DNA of 64,000 nt from contig JAPYXD010000677.1 in assembly GCA_030998225.1 (NCBI GenBank), positions 14,135,501-14,199,500 on the forward strand, in the 5' to 3' direction. The notes under the pieces were generated by a model that saw nothing but the letters and a program-made list of their open reading frames with translations, was not told the origin of the DNA and searched no databases. Of the stretch, positions 12,370 through 24,500 are shown piece by piece (the first letter of the stretch is position 1; the number at the start of each line of letters is the position of its first letter). Position numbers and translations under genes: made by a program. Source of the DNA: Diplolepis rosae (lineage: Eukaryota > Arthropoda > Insecta > Hymenoptera > Diplolepididae).

Positions 12370-14164
12370 CCGTGTGGAAATTTTGTCCTGGCGCGAGCCA
12401 GGCCCCAACCAGGAAAAACCGGGCCCCAACTTGGGTATCGAGGCAGGACCAAACCGCAAATGAAACGCCTAACCCGACCAAAGCCTACCTCATGACCCAG
12501 TTTGGTCCCAACTTGGCACCGTTCATTTTGTGAGTCTCAGTCAAATTGAATCAGTGCCTCAGCCATATAAATTTTTTTTTTAATGTCTTCATCTAATCCT
12601 TCTAGAATAATTTTCGAGATTTAAAATGTAGTCCAAGTCATATATTTTAATATTATTAACAAATATTTTGAATTGAATTTGATTTTGAGATTATCACGGA
12701 GAAAAATGGATATTGACCCATAATATCTAGATATTGGCACAATGTCAGTAGCATTCAACTATGTGACAAACATTTAGATATTCTACTTCAATGCCTGCAG
12801 ATATTGAAAAAAAGATATTAACCACCAGTATCTCAGATATTGAACTTGATTATCTCAGATATTAAGAATGAATATTCGAGATACTAAACTTCTGAATATC
12901 CTCGTTAGTAAACTTGAATGCCTGAGGTACTAGAGTTGACTATCTCAGATATTTAACATCAATATCAGGTATACTGGAAATGTAAGTTATAGATGTTACA
13001 TCAGCTCAATATCTAAGATACTCAAAAAATTATTTTAAAGGTTATAAAATAACTACATATTCAGTTTTTAGAAAAAAGTCAAATTATATTTTATTATGCT
13101 CTTTTCTGTAAAAGTAATGTAGATGTTTGAACCAAATTTTCATTATCTGGCATGTCTAAAATTAATTTAATGTTCTTGTTAGAAACTTAAACTTAACATA
13201 AGGTTAGATTTCATTTTCGGCTATAAACCACATATAGAGAAAATATATAGCTTATATGTTTTACTTACTGCATCTCAAGTTAATGACCCGATCACTTTTA
13301 TTCCATTAGAAACACTTATTATAATTTAAGTAAACTTTAATAAACTTTTAAAATTTATCTTTCCGGAACGCTGCAAGCATGTCAATCTTAGATTCACTTA
13401 GATTTCGATGAGAGCGAAAAAGTGATCACATAACCTTTATATATATGTGCGCGCACTTCATGCTTCAATATCTAAACTATTGAATCTGAATATCAAATGT
13501 TACTTCTCGGCAAAATCTTATATATTGAAAAAAAAATTTTAATATTGCGTGTCAATATCTAGATATTATGGATGAATATTTCCTATTTGAATATCTACTT
13601 TTCAATATCCATTTTTTTCCGTGTACACTGTGAAACCAAGTATGAACTTTTTAAGAACCTTTCAATGGAGTTCACGACAGCCCATTCATTTATTAAAAAT
13701 AAAAGTGTCAAACACGCAGTTGAAATAAATGAAAAAATTTAACACTTTATTCCAACCTCTAAAATGACAGATTCAAAGTCTAATCTACAAATTTGATTTA
13801 GTTACTATCGTTTTCATTGCTTACTCTTCTTGCTTTAATTATCGCGCGATGCCTCCGGACTCGTCCAGTGCTCTTTATTTTGGGCATTTTAATTAGCACG
13901 CACAGAAATTAAACACATACACTATCGAACATAATCATTAATATCTTTGGCATAATTTAAAGAACCCGGGTTTAAGATTGGAGGCGATCTAAAAACACAA
14001 GCACAGCCAAAGTAGGTGGCGCTGTAACCGCAACAACTATTAAACAAGTATCCAGGTTGGCTCCATGCCACATCCAAGACATTCGCCATGTTGTAGCCAA
14101 ATAATAATTTTCCAAGTTGGGGCCAAACTTGTAATAGGGCAAAAATTTGGCAATTTCCACACGG
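12370..14164. mobile_element. CCCGTGTGG-family element, copy 2 (with nested insert)
   Basis: The left end CCGTGTGGAAATTTTGTCCT is matched in inverted orientation by the right end ...GGCAATTTCCACACGG. Subterminal zones are unusually GC-rich for this window and rich in CCAACTTGG, GGGCCCC and related words (12380-12530, 13965-14150). Contains the 929 bp element 12695..13623, leaving about 866 bp of its own sequence. The insertion point in R1rep is clear, but a clean target duplication is not. Confidence 0.65.
12695..13623. mobile_element. CACGGA-ended element with ATATCT repeats
   Basis: Left CACGGAGAAAAATGGATATT; the reverse complement of the right end is CACGGAAAAAAATGGATATT, a 20 bp terminal inverted repeat with one mismatch. 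The left third (12770-13030) is a degenerate tandem of TATCTCAGATATT-like words, and the right end repeats ATATCTAGATATT. 929 bp, non-coding, nested inside the CCCGTGTGG-family element. Confidence 0.65.
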
Positions 14165-14415
14165 GTTAAACTCAAAAACAAATTTAGTGACATTAAGGAA
14201 ATGTGTAATTCACATCATAAAATTGATTTGAACTTCAGTATCAAATTATAAGAAATAAACTTAAATGTATGCGAAAAGCATATAAGACCGAGCGTTAAAC
14301 GCGCTGTCCAAAAAGAACGGAGCGCGCAGCGTGACGATGAAATCGCGCGCCCTAGGCGCGCTCAAACTTGTTAGTTGCGCGCGAAGAGAATGTCCCCGAT
14401 AATCGGGCAGATTTT

Positions 14416-15287
14416 TCATTTTATCTTTAACACGAATTTAACAAAATTCGGCTGCAAATGTGTTAGTTATGTTTAATTCTCTCTCACATATATTTTATGC
14501 ATGAATTATTCCTGAAGTGAAAGAAATTATCTTGTTAAATGTACAAGCTTTGAATAAATAATTGAGTTGAAACATTATTTGCTTCAGATATGTTTGAATT
14601 CATCAGCGTATCATTCCATTTTCGTATAATCTCATCACGCAAAATGTTTAATTTGATTTATTATTTTTTTTTGCGAAATTTTTATTTCCATGCATATGCT
14701 TTTGTATTGTTTGTAATTTTTTCAGATACTTTTATTTTATTAATTTCTATTCCTTTTGACTGAGAATGGTTAAAACGCAAAAGTTAATTCTTCTTGAAAC
14801 AGAAAAAGAAAGTAAAAATTAAGAGAATTAGTCTTATTCAATTTTGTTCTGAAGAACAGATTTTTTCTTCTGTGTAACTAAAATTAATTTCCTTTGAATG
14901 CTGATAAATTTAATTAAATCCCTTTTTACAATCCTATATTCAATTTAATTCAATTTTGCTTTCTTACTACCTGAATTTTAGTCCCATAGCTATTTATTAA
15001 TTTCTTATAATTATTTTTTTTAAAAACTACCCGAAAAAGAGAGAATAATTAAACTCAAAAAATCAGATTTATTCCAAGAGTTGACAAAGTTCTTCCTAAG
15101 GATAAATTTATATAGAATTCGTCTCGTATGATCAATTTCTCACTTAATAGACTTCTTTGTTAAAGGAACTGATAACACATTTGTCGTCAGTATTTTCGAG
15201 AACTTTTCTATTGAAAATGTACAAAGTCGTGATTCTGAAATAAAAACGTCAGTAAATTGAATAATAATTTGGCTAGAAATGTACTTT
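14416..15287. other. AT-rich non-coding DNA
   Basis: No gene or delimited repeat seen. Confidence 0.5.
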
Positions 15288-15291
15288 TTAA

Positions 15292-15956
15292 GGTAGTACG
15301 ATCACGAAAATTAGACCTCAGGCACCAATAGATAATTTTGCTTTTAAGAATAGCAATATTATTATTGAAGGGCTAATTTGAAAGAGAAAAGATTATTTTT
15401 CATGAAAAAAATTTAAAACACAAAAAAATAATTTTATTAATAAATTTTATTTTTGTCCAAACTTATTTTCTTATCGCTTCTAGCCAATTTTTTAAAAATG
15501 ATGCGATTCTAATAAATCACGGTTTATTTTTTTAGAAAAAATATTCTCTACAACTTGACCGTTTCCTATTTTTGAAATTGAATTAATTATTATCAAATAC
15601 AGCAATTTATTAATAAAAATTTTGTTTTGAAAAATTGTTTTTTTATAATTTCAGCCATTTAAGAATTCATTTTCAAAAATCGGAAACGGTCAAGTTGTAG
15701 AGAATATTTTTTTTAAAAAAATGATCCGTGATTTATTAGAATCGCATCATTTTTAAAAATTTGGCTCGAAGCGATAAGAAAATAAGTTTGGGCAAAAATA
15801 AAATTGATTAATAACATTATTTTTTTGTGTTTCAATTTTTTTTCATGAAAAATAATCTTTTCTTATTCAAATTAGCCCTTCAATAATAAAATTGCTATCC
15901 TTGAAAGAAAAATTATCTATTTTTGCCTGAGGTCTAATTTTCGTGATCGTACTACC
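15292..15956. mobile_element. 665 bp full-length palindromic TTAA element, copy 1
   Basis: TTAA on both sides (15288-15291, 15957-15960). Left end GGTAGTACGATCACGAAAAT, right end its mirror. The two arms of about 320 bp mirror each other almost to the centre, so a single strand would fold into one hairpin. Other copies: 38718..39381 and 48435..49073. Non-coding; small open frames within the arms are products of composition. Confidence 0.8.
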
Positions 15957-15960
15957 TTAA

Positions 15961-16780
15961 GTGTTTAAAATTATTTTCCAATGCTTCTGGATTCTTTTTA
16001 TGGGTTTAATTAAAAAGAAGAAATTTTATCTTCTATCATACACTGTAAACCATTTCAGTTTTCCCTATAATTTTTTAAGATCGTTTCACATTTTTGTTTG
16101 GAAAGTGTATAAATACCTACAGTTTCAAAAAATTTTAAGTCTCTTTAAACTTTTCATAGTTTATTGGATATATCCTCTAAAACTTAAAGATTTTAGGAAA
16201 CTCCTAAACTGTTTAGTAAAATGCTAATTGAGCGGTTGGGTTAAGGATCATATAAAATTAAAGAAATGAACTAATATCCATATTTTCAGGGAAATTTCAA
16301 AATAATTGGGCAATTCTCGGCGAACTTTTAGTAAGTTTTTATAAAATTCCTTAAAACTTAAAAAAAAAAAGAATTAAATTATTCGTAAATTAATATCTCA
16401 TGCTGATTTTCCATACCAATGAGACGTAACAAAAAAAGTATAGAGCGATTATTTAACATCAAGTTTCCAGTTGATTCAACACTCGATGAATAATCGCCCA
16501 AAATGAACTCTAATTAGTCAAGTGACCTTTGTACCTGCCCTCAATGAATTTTCTAAATTCGCAGTTTGCACAATTATTGAATTCCATTTTGCCTTGCTTT
16601 ATAAATTGAAAATTGTGTTTCCATACTAGAAACACATTGTTGTAGAACTGATTAGCAATAATTTAATAACTAAACCCATCCCCATAAAATCTAGAACATA
16701 CACATGTTAAAATTTGCACTACTTGGCAATTTATTCATGCAAGATAATGGAGCGCACCCCTGTAGAGTGAATTCTCAAAA
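15961..16780. other. AT-rich non-coding DNA
   Basis: An open frame at 15961..16227 begins at the edge of the palindromic element and has aromatic-rich, AT-driven composition; no gene is claimed. Confidence 0.4.
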
Positions 16781-17270
16781 GCCAATTATGTATCTTGCAA
16801 CGATATTCTCGGCCAATTGAGTTCAGCAGTGCTTCGTTAGAATCTATCTGGGTTAGAGTGAGTATCATCATGATTGGTCGGTGGGTATTCCCCTGGTGTG
16901 ACCGCGAAATGGCGAATAATACGATCCGACTGGGTGTGGTTACAGCTTTAATTCTTTCTAGTCGCTTCCCTGCTTCCCAACTTGGCGCGGGCGTGGTAAA
17001 ACCCCTTTTTATTCGGAACCGTGTGGTGGCAAGTGTTCGACCCGGTCGCGATTATAGGTCAACCAACTACGAAGAATGCAAGACCCTTACGCTCCTAGAT
17101 GTGTGAATATTAAAAAGAAAGAATCCCGCTCGAAACTGCATATGGCATTTGATGCGCATAATTATATTTGCTTTGGAATATCACGAATCGGGGTTAATGA
17201 AACCCTACTACATGCAAGCTCATTTCCGAGTTAACGTCAGGGAGAAGTATTTTTATTAAGGCCATAGATA
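16781..17270. other. unique GC-richer island, possible exon or regulatory DNA
   Basis: Composition is clearly less AT-rich than its surroundings and the sequence is not repeated in the window. A 103-codon plus-strand frame (16795..17106, from a non-ATG start) spans most of it, but I recognise no domain and see no convincing splice pair. It might be an unrecognised exon or a conserved regulatory block. Confidence 0.35.
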
Positions 17271-17287
17271 ATATCCATAGAATGGGC

Positions 17288-17600
17288 CAAGACCACCTTC
17301 AATATTTTTTTTTTTTAATTTAGACCTTACATATAATTTTTTTTAATGTTTAGTACCTTTATTTAGAAAGGTTTTGAGGCCTTTTGAAAATTCCAGCACC
17401 TTTGTGTATTTTTAAACTAAAAATGTTGAGTTTTTTGGGCATTTTTTGGACATTTTTTGACTTTGAATAACTTTTTTGTTTTATAACCAATTGCCATGAT
17501 TCTTTTTTTATCTTGTTTAATTTGTAGATATTTTCATAGCTAGAGTGCTTTTCATACCCAAAAATATTGATAATATAATAAAGAATTAGTGATAAAAATT
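17288..17600 (-). repeat. decayed relative of the 613 bp TCA-flanked element
   Basis: CCAATTGCCATGATTC, the stretch TTTTTGGACATTTTTTGACTT and GAGTGCTTTTCATACCCAAA all correspond, in opposite orientation, to parts of 55690..56302. Neither terminal repeat is intact. Confidence 0.5.
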
Positions 17601-18508
17601 GAAAGGTTTTTTCGAATTCGCTCGAAATGGCTCCATTGGCTCGAAATGGTTCGGGATGAATTTCTATCCGAACTTTTCGCTAGGGGAATATTTCAAACTA
17701 CTTAGGTCAAGCAATAAAAGTATGATAAAATCAGTAGAAAGTATACTTTAAAGAATCGCGGGATATTTTTTCCCAGGAAGTAAGCAAAATGTTTGTCAGA
17801 TTATAAAACATTTTGATGTTGAGGATTTTCAGTGTGGAACGCTGAATGCGAAATTCTGAACATCAGAATTTTACTTCTGACACGCAGTATTAACAATGCA
17901 AAGGGACTCTTACATTAAAAATTGTTTACAAATTTTATGAAATGGACAAAATTTTCATGTTACAAGAGTGAAATAAAAACAAGCAAAATTTACTATACTT
18001 TTAAGCAACAACTAAAAAATGTTAAGTTTGTCTTCGAATTACCGAAAAGCAACTGGAAATTTCAAAATTTATCTTCATTATACGAAACATGAATGTGAAT
18101 AGAAAAAAATATCCCTATATTAGCCTCATTTAAAGTAGGGCTCTGGCATGGCCCTCGCTAGTATTCCTATTTTTAATTATAAAGAATCAAATCATAATGT
18201 ATAGGCATATTCGGGCAATTTTATCGATTTATCTGTCATCAAATTATAAATTTATTTCTGTTATTCCCATATAAAAATAACTTTTAATTATTTGGATAGA
18301 AAGATGATTTAAATATCCAAATTCATAAATCGGATATTATCGAAGAGTTTTCTTCATATGTTCATTTTATGTGTTATTTCATTTTTTTAAATTGTATCCA
18401 AAAAAGTAATAAACTTTAGTTTCTGTAATATTTTCAGTATTTTTGATAATATTCCTTTTGAAAATTATGGCAGTTTTAAGGAATTCTGGATAGGCCCTGA
18501 CAAGTTTT
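17601..18508. other. AT-rich non-coding DNA
   Basis: Nothing recognisable. The last 30 bases (GGATAGGCCCTGACAAG) resemble the flank of the MITE at 2676. Confidence 0.45.
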
Positions 18509-18720
18509 CCCTACTCTCTAAATTTGAATCAGTCAAATTTCACTGACTATTTCAGTGAAAATTGACTAATTTAACAGTGAGGAATATTTTTTTCACTGAT
18601 GAATCAGTGAAAATCAACTGATTTAACATTGAAAAATATTTTTCACTGATGAATCAGTGAAAAGGCAAAACACTGATTCAATCAGTGAAAATTTGACTGA
18701 TTCAGATTTAGAGAGTAGGG
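18509..18720. mobile_element. TCAGTGA-family MITE
   Basis: Ends CCCTACTCTCTAAATTTGAA and, mirrored, TTTAGAGAGTAGGG. The inside alternates TTTCACTGATGAATCAGTGA blocks with AACTGATTTAACAGTGA. 212 bp and strongly foldback. Confidence 0.75.
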
Positions 18721-20798
18721 CAATTGTTAACAACAATGGTCACTAATGATCCATTACCATCTTGGTCCATTCAAGTTTGCCAGACTTGGGCCATATCAGA
18801 AAAGTGTCTAACTCGCCAGTACCCTGCTAGGCCCCGATTTTATTTTTTGCACAGGAAAAAAAAGTAAAATTCTAATTTTTCGTTTTCGGTTGCCTGACAA
18901 TTTCACGTTATGAGTTAATTTGAGATCATTGGAGTTCGTATTCTACACCATTGTCAATAACACCCTGCTGGATAATAAATGCGAATGGAGCGTGATCTTT
19001 TTGTTAGCTCACACCCAGAGATAATGGGTTCCAACGTGGTAGTCGCACGCGACAGGGTTTGCACCCTTGAGTGAGTCTCGTTTATAGCTTATGCGAAAAA
19101 GGCTTGAGCTTACGAGCAAAAACGAACTCGATTCGTACAAATGCAAATTACCACCTAGGTTCCATTCCAATTTCTTTTATTCCTCTGCGATTCAGACTCT
19201 AGTCCCCAGCGGGTCATTTGATCCTCTGAAACTGTTGCCGACAAATCGTTCTTCGATTTGGCATGAAAAAATGTGCTTCGTGTCACTTCTCTAATGTAAT
19301 TTCTTCATATGACGCTAGAAATTTCTAGTCTAATTACTACTCTATGTATAGATCTATACAAATAGAAAGGCTTGATTTAGAACGGCTTTGTCTATTCCTT
19401 CCAGTTCTATTTGTCACTTGTCAGAATATCTTCCGGCGCTGTTGACTTTGTTAAATTATCGTTTATATTAATCTTACAGTGGTTTAGAATTGTTCTTATG
19501 TGTTGTCATACCTCGGGATGCATTGAGTTAAATTAAAGTAGAAAAAAAAGGATTAAAATAATACATTATTATGAACGAAAATTAGGTTTCAATGCACCAC
19601 CTGCAACTGCTGGGATAGTTAATTTCATCTGCAGATAAGAAATGAATGATGTAAAGTGCGATCATAATTATGCGATTACTTCGCTCAAGATCCCTACATC
19701 TTACTTGAAGAAAATTTTTAATATATTCCGATCACTTTATCAGATCAATTATTGAGTGATAAGAACTTTATGCAAATAAGATCGTAAGGAAAGAGGCATT
19801 TATTTTCTATTCTTCGTGAGATTTGTGTAAGGTAGAAATTATAACATTTGTGAAACATTTAAAAATATTCTTTCAAATCTCAAAAATTTTAGGTATAGTA
19901 AAATATCACTAATTCAGAGTCGTTTTTAAAATTATTCAAGACAAAACTTTTAAAGTCTTCTTGAACTGCGATTTAAAAATTTTTCTTCTACAATGAAATT
20001 TTATTTTAGAAATATGCATTTCTTACTCACTGTTCAGATTATTTGAAGGAATCTTTTGCATAGATTACTTGATCAGGTAGGAATGCATAATAATAAGTAT
20101 ATTTAATTTAAAATGAGATAGATTTTCACACAAAGAAAATGAAGTCAGAAAAATAAATTATTTTTGTCAAGTATGTTGTTTTTTATGTATAATAAGAGAT
20201 CACGTATATATTTTTAATTTAAAAAAAATTCTGTTACCTGACCACAAAAGTTTTTCAGATCAAGATAGCAATAAATCTTACAGGAAAAAAAAAATATGAA
20301 TCACACATTTGAATTTATTAGATTTGAGTTTTTATACAATTTTCTGAAAATATTATCCAGATTTTTATCAATTGTAACAATGAAAATGCACCAACTATTG
20401 ATTAACTGTAATTCAGTTAAGCCGACAAAAAAACAGAAATTAACTGAAAATATTGGAGGAAAAAAGCAAGGATTTATGAAATTAAATTAAATGAATATTT
20501 GTTTAATAATAATAATTAACAATATAAGTCTTGATTTTAATTTGAACACTGCATATTGAAAAAATATGAAACAATGGATTAAGAGATATGGGAGGAACCA
20601 TTTATTTTCTATTTTATCTTGATTCTCAGCTCTTGTTTTGCACAAGAAATGTTTCATATTGTGAGTGACAGTCCGGGCAGCACTAAAGCATTCGATTGCA
20701 AACATATCACTCACAGTTCAGTTTGAGACAAACTTTACACGAACATTTAACCGTAGTGAATAAATAACGCTTCATCTATCTGAATTCCAGAAAAACAG
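18721..20798. other. unique non-coding DNA
   Basis: 18960-19310 is a GC-richer, non-repetitive block with an ATGCAAAT octamer-type word near 19140 and could be regulatory. The open frames in 19091..20714 show no family features. 20640-20798 is the decayed upstream counterpart of 30440-30550. Confidence 0.4.
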
Positions 20799-21005
20799 TT
20801 GATGTTAAAAAGAATGAGAAAACTTCGAAACTTAGGAATCATCCATAGACTAATAAACTAAGGTGGTTTTTTTTAATAAGATTTATACAACTGATTACAA
20901 GTACTTCATTTCCTATGAAAATTAGTATAATAAAAATAAGAAAGTTCTGATGAACATTTTTGTTATATAAATGATTTTAACACTGTGTATATGTATTTAT
21001 CAATG
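20799..21005 (+). pseudogene. decayed paralogue of the lysine-rich exon at 30551
   Basis: Begins after an AG acceptor (CCAGAAAAACAG) and translates as LMLKRMRKLRNLG, closely matching LTLKRMRKLRNLG of 30551..30766. Stops and frameshifts follow, although base-level similarity continues to the end (ATATGTATTTA in both). Upstream non-coding sequence is also similar, so this is a duplicated genomic segment and not a retrocopy. Function unknown. Confidence 0.6.
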
Positions 21006-21153
21006 CTTGATATTTTATTTTCGAAAGTATTATTTTACATTCTATATTGATACCTTAATAGGAATAATTTTAAATTCTATTGTTGTAACTTAATTATTGT
21101 AAATAGTTATAACCATAACATTTTTACCGTTGTTGATTTTACAAAACAGAGTA

Positions 21154-21340
21154 CACTGAGAAAAAAATGCTATTGAATCAAAAGCATTTTTTTCCAAAAG
21201 CACGTATATCATGGATTCAAATCAATATGCTATAGAATTGGTAACATATTTATTGGTCTTGTAGGATATTTTTATGAATTAATAGTATACATGCTTTTGG
21301 AAAGAAATGCTTTTGATTCAATAGCATTTTTTTCTCAGTG
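21154..21340. mobile_element. CACTGAGAAAAAA MITE, copy 2
   Basis: TA (21152-21153) then CACTGAGAAAAAAATGCTAT, closing with ...ATAGCATTTTTTTCTCAGTG and TA (21341-21342). 187 bp. It differs from the 123 bp copy at 9550 mainly by extra sequence in the centre. Confidence 0.75.
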
Positions 21341-21371
21341 TAGTAATATTTTCAAAAAAATACAAGTTTTT

Positions 21372-21377
21372 TTTATT
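21372..21377 (-). terminator. polyadenylation signal of the protease homologue
   Basis: AATAAA on the minus strand, about 42 bases past the stop codon at 21419..21421. Confidence 0.55.
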
Positions 21378-21418
21378 AATAATAATCGTAGTTTTCCATA
21401 AGTTCCTTTTTTTCATGC

Positions 21419-21577
21419 CTAAAGAGAATTACTTAATACACCAACGAATTTACTATTGATAATTGATTTCCATTTAGACAATGTTGTAAAAATAGCTAAT
21501 TTTTCTGGTCCAGTTGAACTATGAGAACGAATTCCTATAAGAATATCCCCATGAAATAGTCCATCACCTGCTAGCGC
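21419..21577 (-). CDS. protease homologue, exon 5 (last)
   Basis: Acceptor TTTTTTAG followed by 52 codons and TAG. It reads ALAGDGLFHGDILIGIRSHS, then KLAIFTTLSKWKSIINSKF. This is the C-terminal strand pair and helix of a trypsin-like domain. GDSGGP is replaced by GDG-LFHG, so the nucleophile Ser is missing, and the cysteines that normally precede GDSG and lie in the 220 loop are absent. Confidence 0.75.
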   Translation of the reverse strand, partial: ALAGDGLFHGDILIGIRSHSSTGPEKLAIFTTLSKWKSIINSKFVGVLSNSL

Positions 21578-24500
21578 CTAAAAAATTGTGGAATTGAATG
21601 TTACCTTGTTTAGAAAAAACATAAAAATCAGATAATAATTAAATTTTCTTCTTCACTTTTCTTTATTATAATTTAATAAATAGTATAATACACCACAAGG
21701 GCAGAAAGTTCAGGGCTCTCAAATTTCAGCCCATGTAGTTTACCGGGGGTGTTAGTTGAAATTTGCCGGCTTTACTCATAGATGTCGCTAGAGGTATGTA
21801 TACATTTCTATGATTTGGCATCTATGTCATATTTTTCTATGGACAATAACCTTCAAAAATACACAATTACATTCTGCCAAAATAATAGCATCATAGTTGT
21901 TTACCTCAGTGAATATGTCGAGTTTCGTTCCAAGTAAATCGCATTTGCGGCATTCGTTGTTTTTCTTATTTCATCAAAAGAAAAAAGCAGTTGAAGCTCA
22001 TCGATTGCTGGTAGAAACTTATAGTGAACATACTCCAGTGATTAGAACATGTGAGACATGGTTTCGTTAATTTAAACGTGGAGATTTCGATTTAACAGAC
22101 AATGAACATCTTGGTGCAGCGAAAAAGTTCGAAGACGAGGAATTGCAGGCGTTATTGGATGAAGACCCAACCCAATCGCAACAACAATTGGCACAAACAT
22201 TAAATGTGACCCGAGGAGCAATTTCCCAACGTTTAAAAGCCATGGGAAAAATCCAAAAGTATGGAAAATGGGTACCACACCAACTGAACGATAGACAAAT
22301 GGAAAATCGAAAAACCATTTGTGAAATGCTGCTTCAATGGTTCGAAAGGAAATATTTTCTGCATCGAATTGTCACGGTGGACGAGAAATGGATTTATTTC
22401 GAGAACCCGAAGCGGAAAAAATCATGGCTTTCACCTGGTGAGGTCGGCCCATCGACTCCAAGGCCAAATCGCTTTGGCCGTAAGACAATGCTCTGTGTTT
22501 GGTGGGACCAGTGTGGTGTGGTGTACTTCGAGTTATTAAAACCTGGTGAGACGGTGAATACGGATCGCTACCGACAACAAATTATCAATTTGAATCATGC
22601 GTTGATCGAAAAACGGCCGGAATGGGCCCGAAGACATGGCAAAGTTATCCTACAACATGACAACGCACCGTCTCATACCGCTAAAGTGTTGAAGAACACA
22701 TTAAAAGCATTGATTTGGGAAATATTATCGCACCCGCCGTACTCTCCAGACCTCGCCCCATCCGACTATCACCTTTTCGCATCGATGGGACACTCACTCG
22801 CAGAGCAGCGCTTCGCCAATTTTGAAGAAGTCGAAAAATGGCTCGTCGAATGGTTTGTCTTGAAAGAGAAAATTTTTTTTTTTGGAATGGTATCCATGAT
22901 TTGCCTGAAAGATGGGCAAAATGTGTAGAATCCAATGGTTAATACTTTGAATAAAATTTTTTTGAGATTCCCTTGAGAATTAAGTGTTTTCTTTATTGAA
23001 AAAAACGGCAAACTTCAACTAACATCCCTGGTATACTATTTTCCTTGCTACCCGGTCGAAAGTACGAAAAGAACTGCATGTGTGCATTGGAATATACCAT
23101 ATTGATGCCTGCCCCGACATTTGCGGCACGAGCGGAGCGAGTGGTGCTGGTCGGGGGGGGGGGGGGGGCAGGCATCAAATTAATACATCTATAAATTAAG
23201 GTTTAGATACACCTTTAGTTACCCTTTATGGTTACTTTTCAGTACTCTTCAGTACAGAAGTACTCTTCAGTTTCAAAGTTTTTATTAATTTCTTCTTCAT
23301 CTGTCCATTCATCAGATGATATGTCATTCATTTTTTTACTTTTATTTTTGTTACACTTCAGTCACTACTATTACGTTCTAAATAATATCCACTAATTGCC
23401 ACTAATAAACATTAGCAGAGAGGGGGCAAATTTTGACGCTTGAGGTTATTGACGTTCTTACTCCCGCTATTATAGAGGGTGCGCATATAGCTTGACCAAT
23501 GCATGAAAGTTAGACTTTCTGCCGTGAAATTGGTGCCGAAACCACGTACTTTCGACCGAGGTAGTAAGAAAAATATTTTTAAATAGAGTTCCATGTTTTT
23601 TTCAAGGATTCTTATTATTAAATGTAAGTACCTACTTCAAATTTAGGAGTGGGGTCTGTCTGTGCAACTATTGAATCAGTATATATGTCCGTGACAATGA
23701 CTTTTTGCCTCTTGGTGTTCATACACTGCAAAATATCAATAGTACATTATGTAAGCCGGAGCGAAGCTTTACCGTCCTCTGCCGAGTACGCGCTTGGCTC
23801 TAAGTTGCATACAATACTTTATGCAAAGGAAGGACGTTTTTCGCATCATTCCGGGAGTGTTTGATATAACATTAGCAAATCGGTGAATTTTTGGGGTGGG
23901 TATTTTTACCGTACTTGGACGGTGAAACTCATGAACTGCGCATGCATATGCGCAAGCGCTGGTAAAGTCAGTTTTACCGTCCAAGTGCGGTAAAAATTCC
24001 CACCCCAAATATTCCCCGATTTGCTAATGTTACCAAACACTCACGGAATGACGCAAAAAACGTCCTTCCGTTGCATAAAAGTTTTCAATAGCCCAAAATC
24101 CTCCTAATATATGCTCTTCATACATTAACCAGTACTCGTAGAACTATCGGCACTGTAATCGTCTAGTTTTAATTTCCTACTTTTAATCTAACGTAATAAA
24201 AGAATCAAATTGATAAATACAAATTTTCCATTTTTTACTTAAATCCCAGTATCATGCTATTACTCGGACTATACTAATGTTAATAATTTTTCAAACACTG
24301 AAAGACTGACACCCAATATTCCCCCTGTACTTAGCTAATCCTATATTTTTACCTTGCTCCTTTCTATCCCTGTCAATACAGTATTTTTTTGAATATTTTT
24401 GAGGCTATAATCGATCTCTAACGGATGTAAATTATCATAAAAATCTTCAGGTAAACGTATCTGAAACATAAGTTTACGCTTTAAATAATAAATAAGATTA

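Larger units (their letters stand above)
10848..14415 (+). repeat. dispersed repeat R1rep, copy b, with nested insertions
   Basis: Starts ATTCTCATCATGGATGAGAC and ends in AATCGGGCAGATTTTT. Comparison with the uninterrupted copy at 57385..58458 shows at least three insertions: 11094..11471, roughly 11545..11815, and 12370..14164, the last itself holding 12695..13623. Without these the copy would be of the usual 1.1-1.3 kb size. Confidence 0.7.

Noticed and set aside
15961..16227. 88-codon frame next to the first palindrome
   Set aside because: AT-driven Phe/Leu/Lys composition, no start context and no relative.
16795..17106. 103-codon frame in a GC-richer island
   Set aside because: Not rejected as sequence of interest, but no domain, splice pair or relative supports calling a gene.
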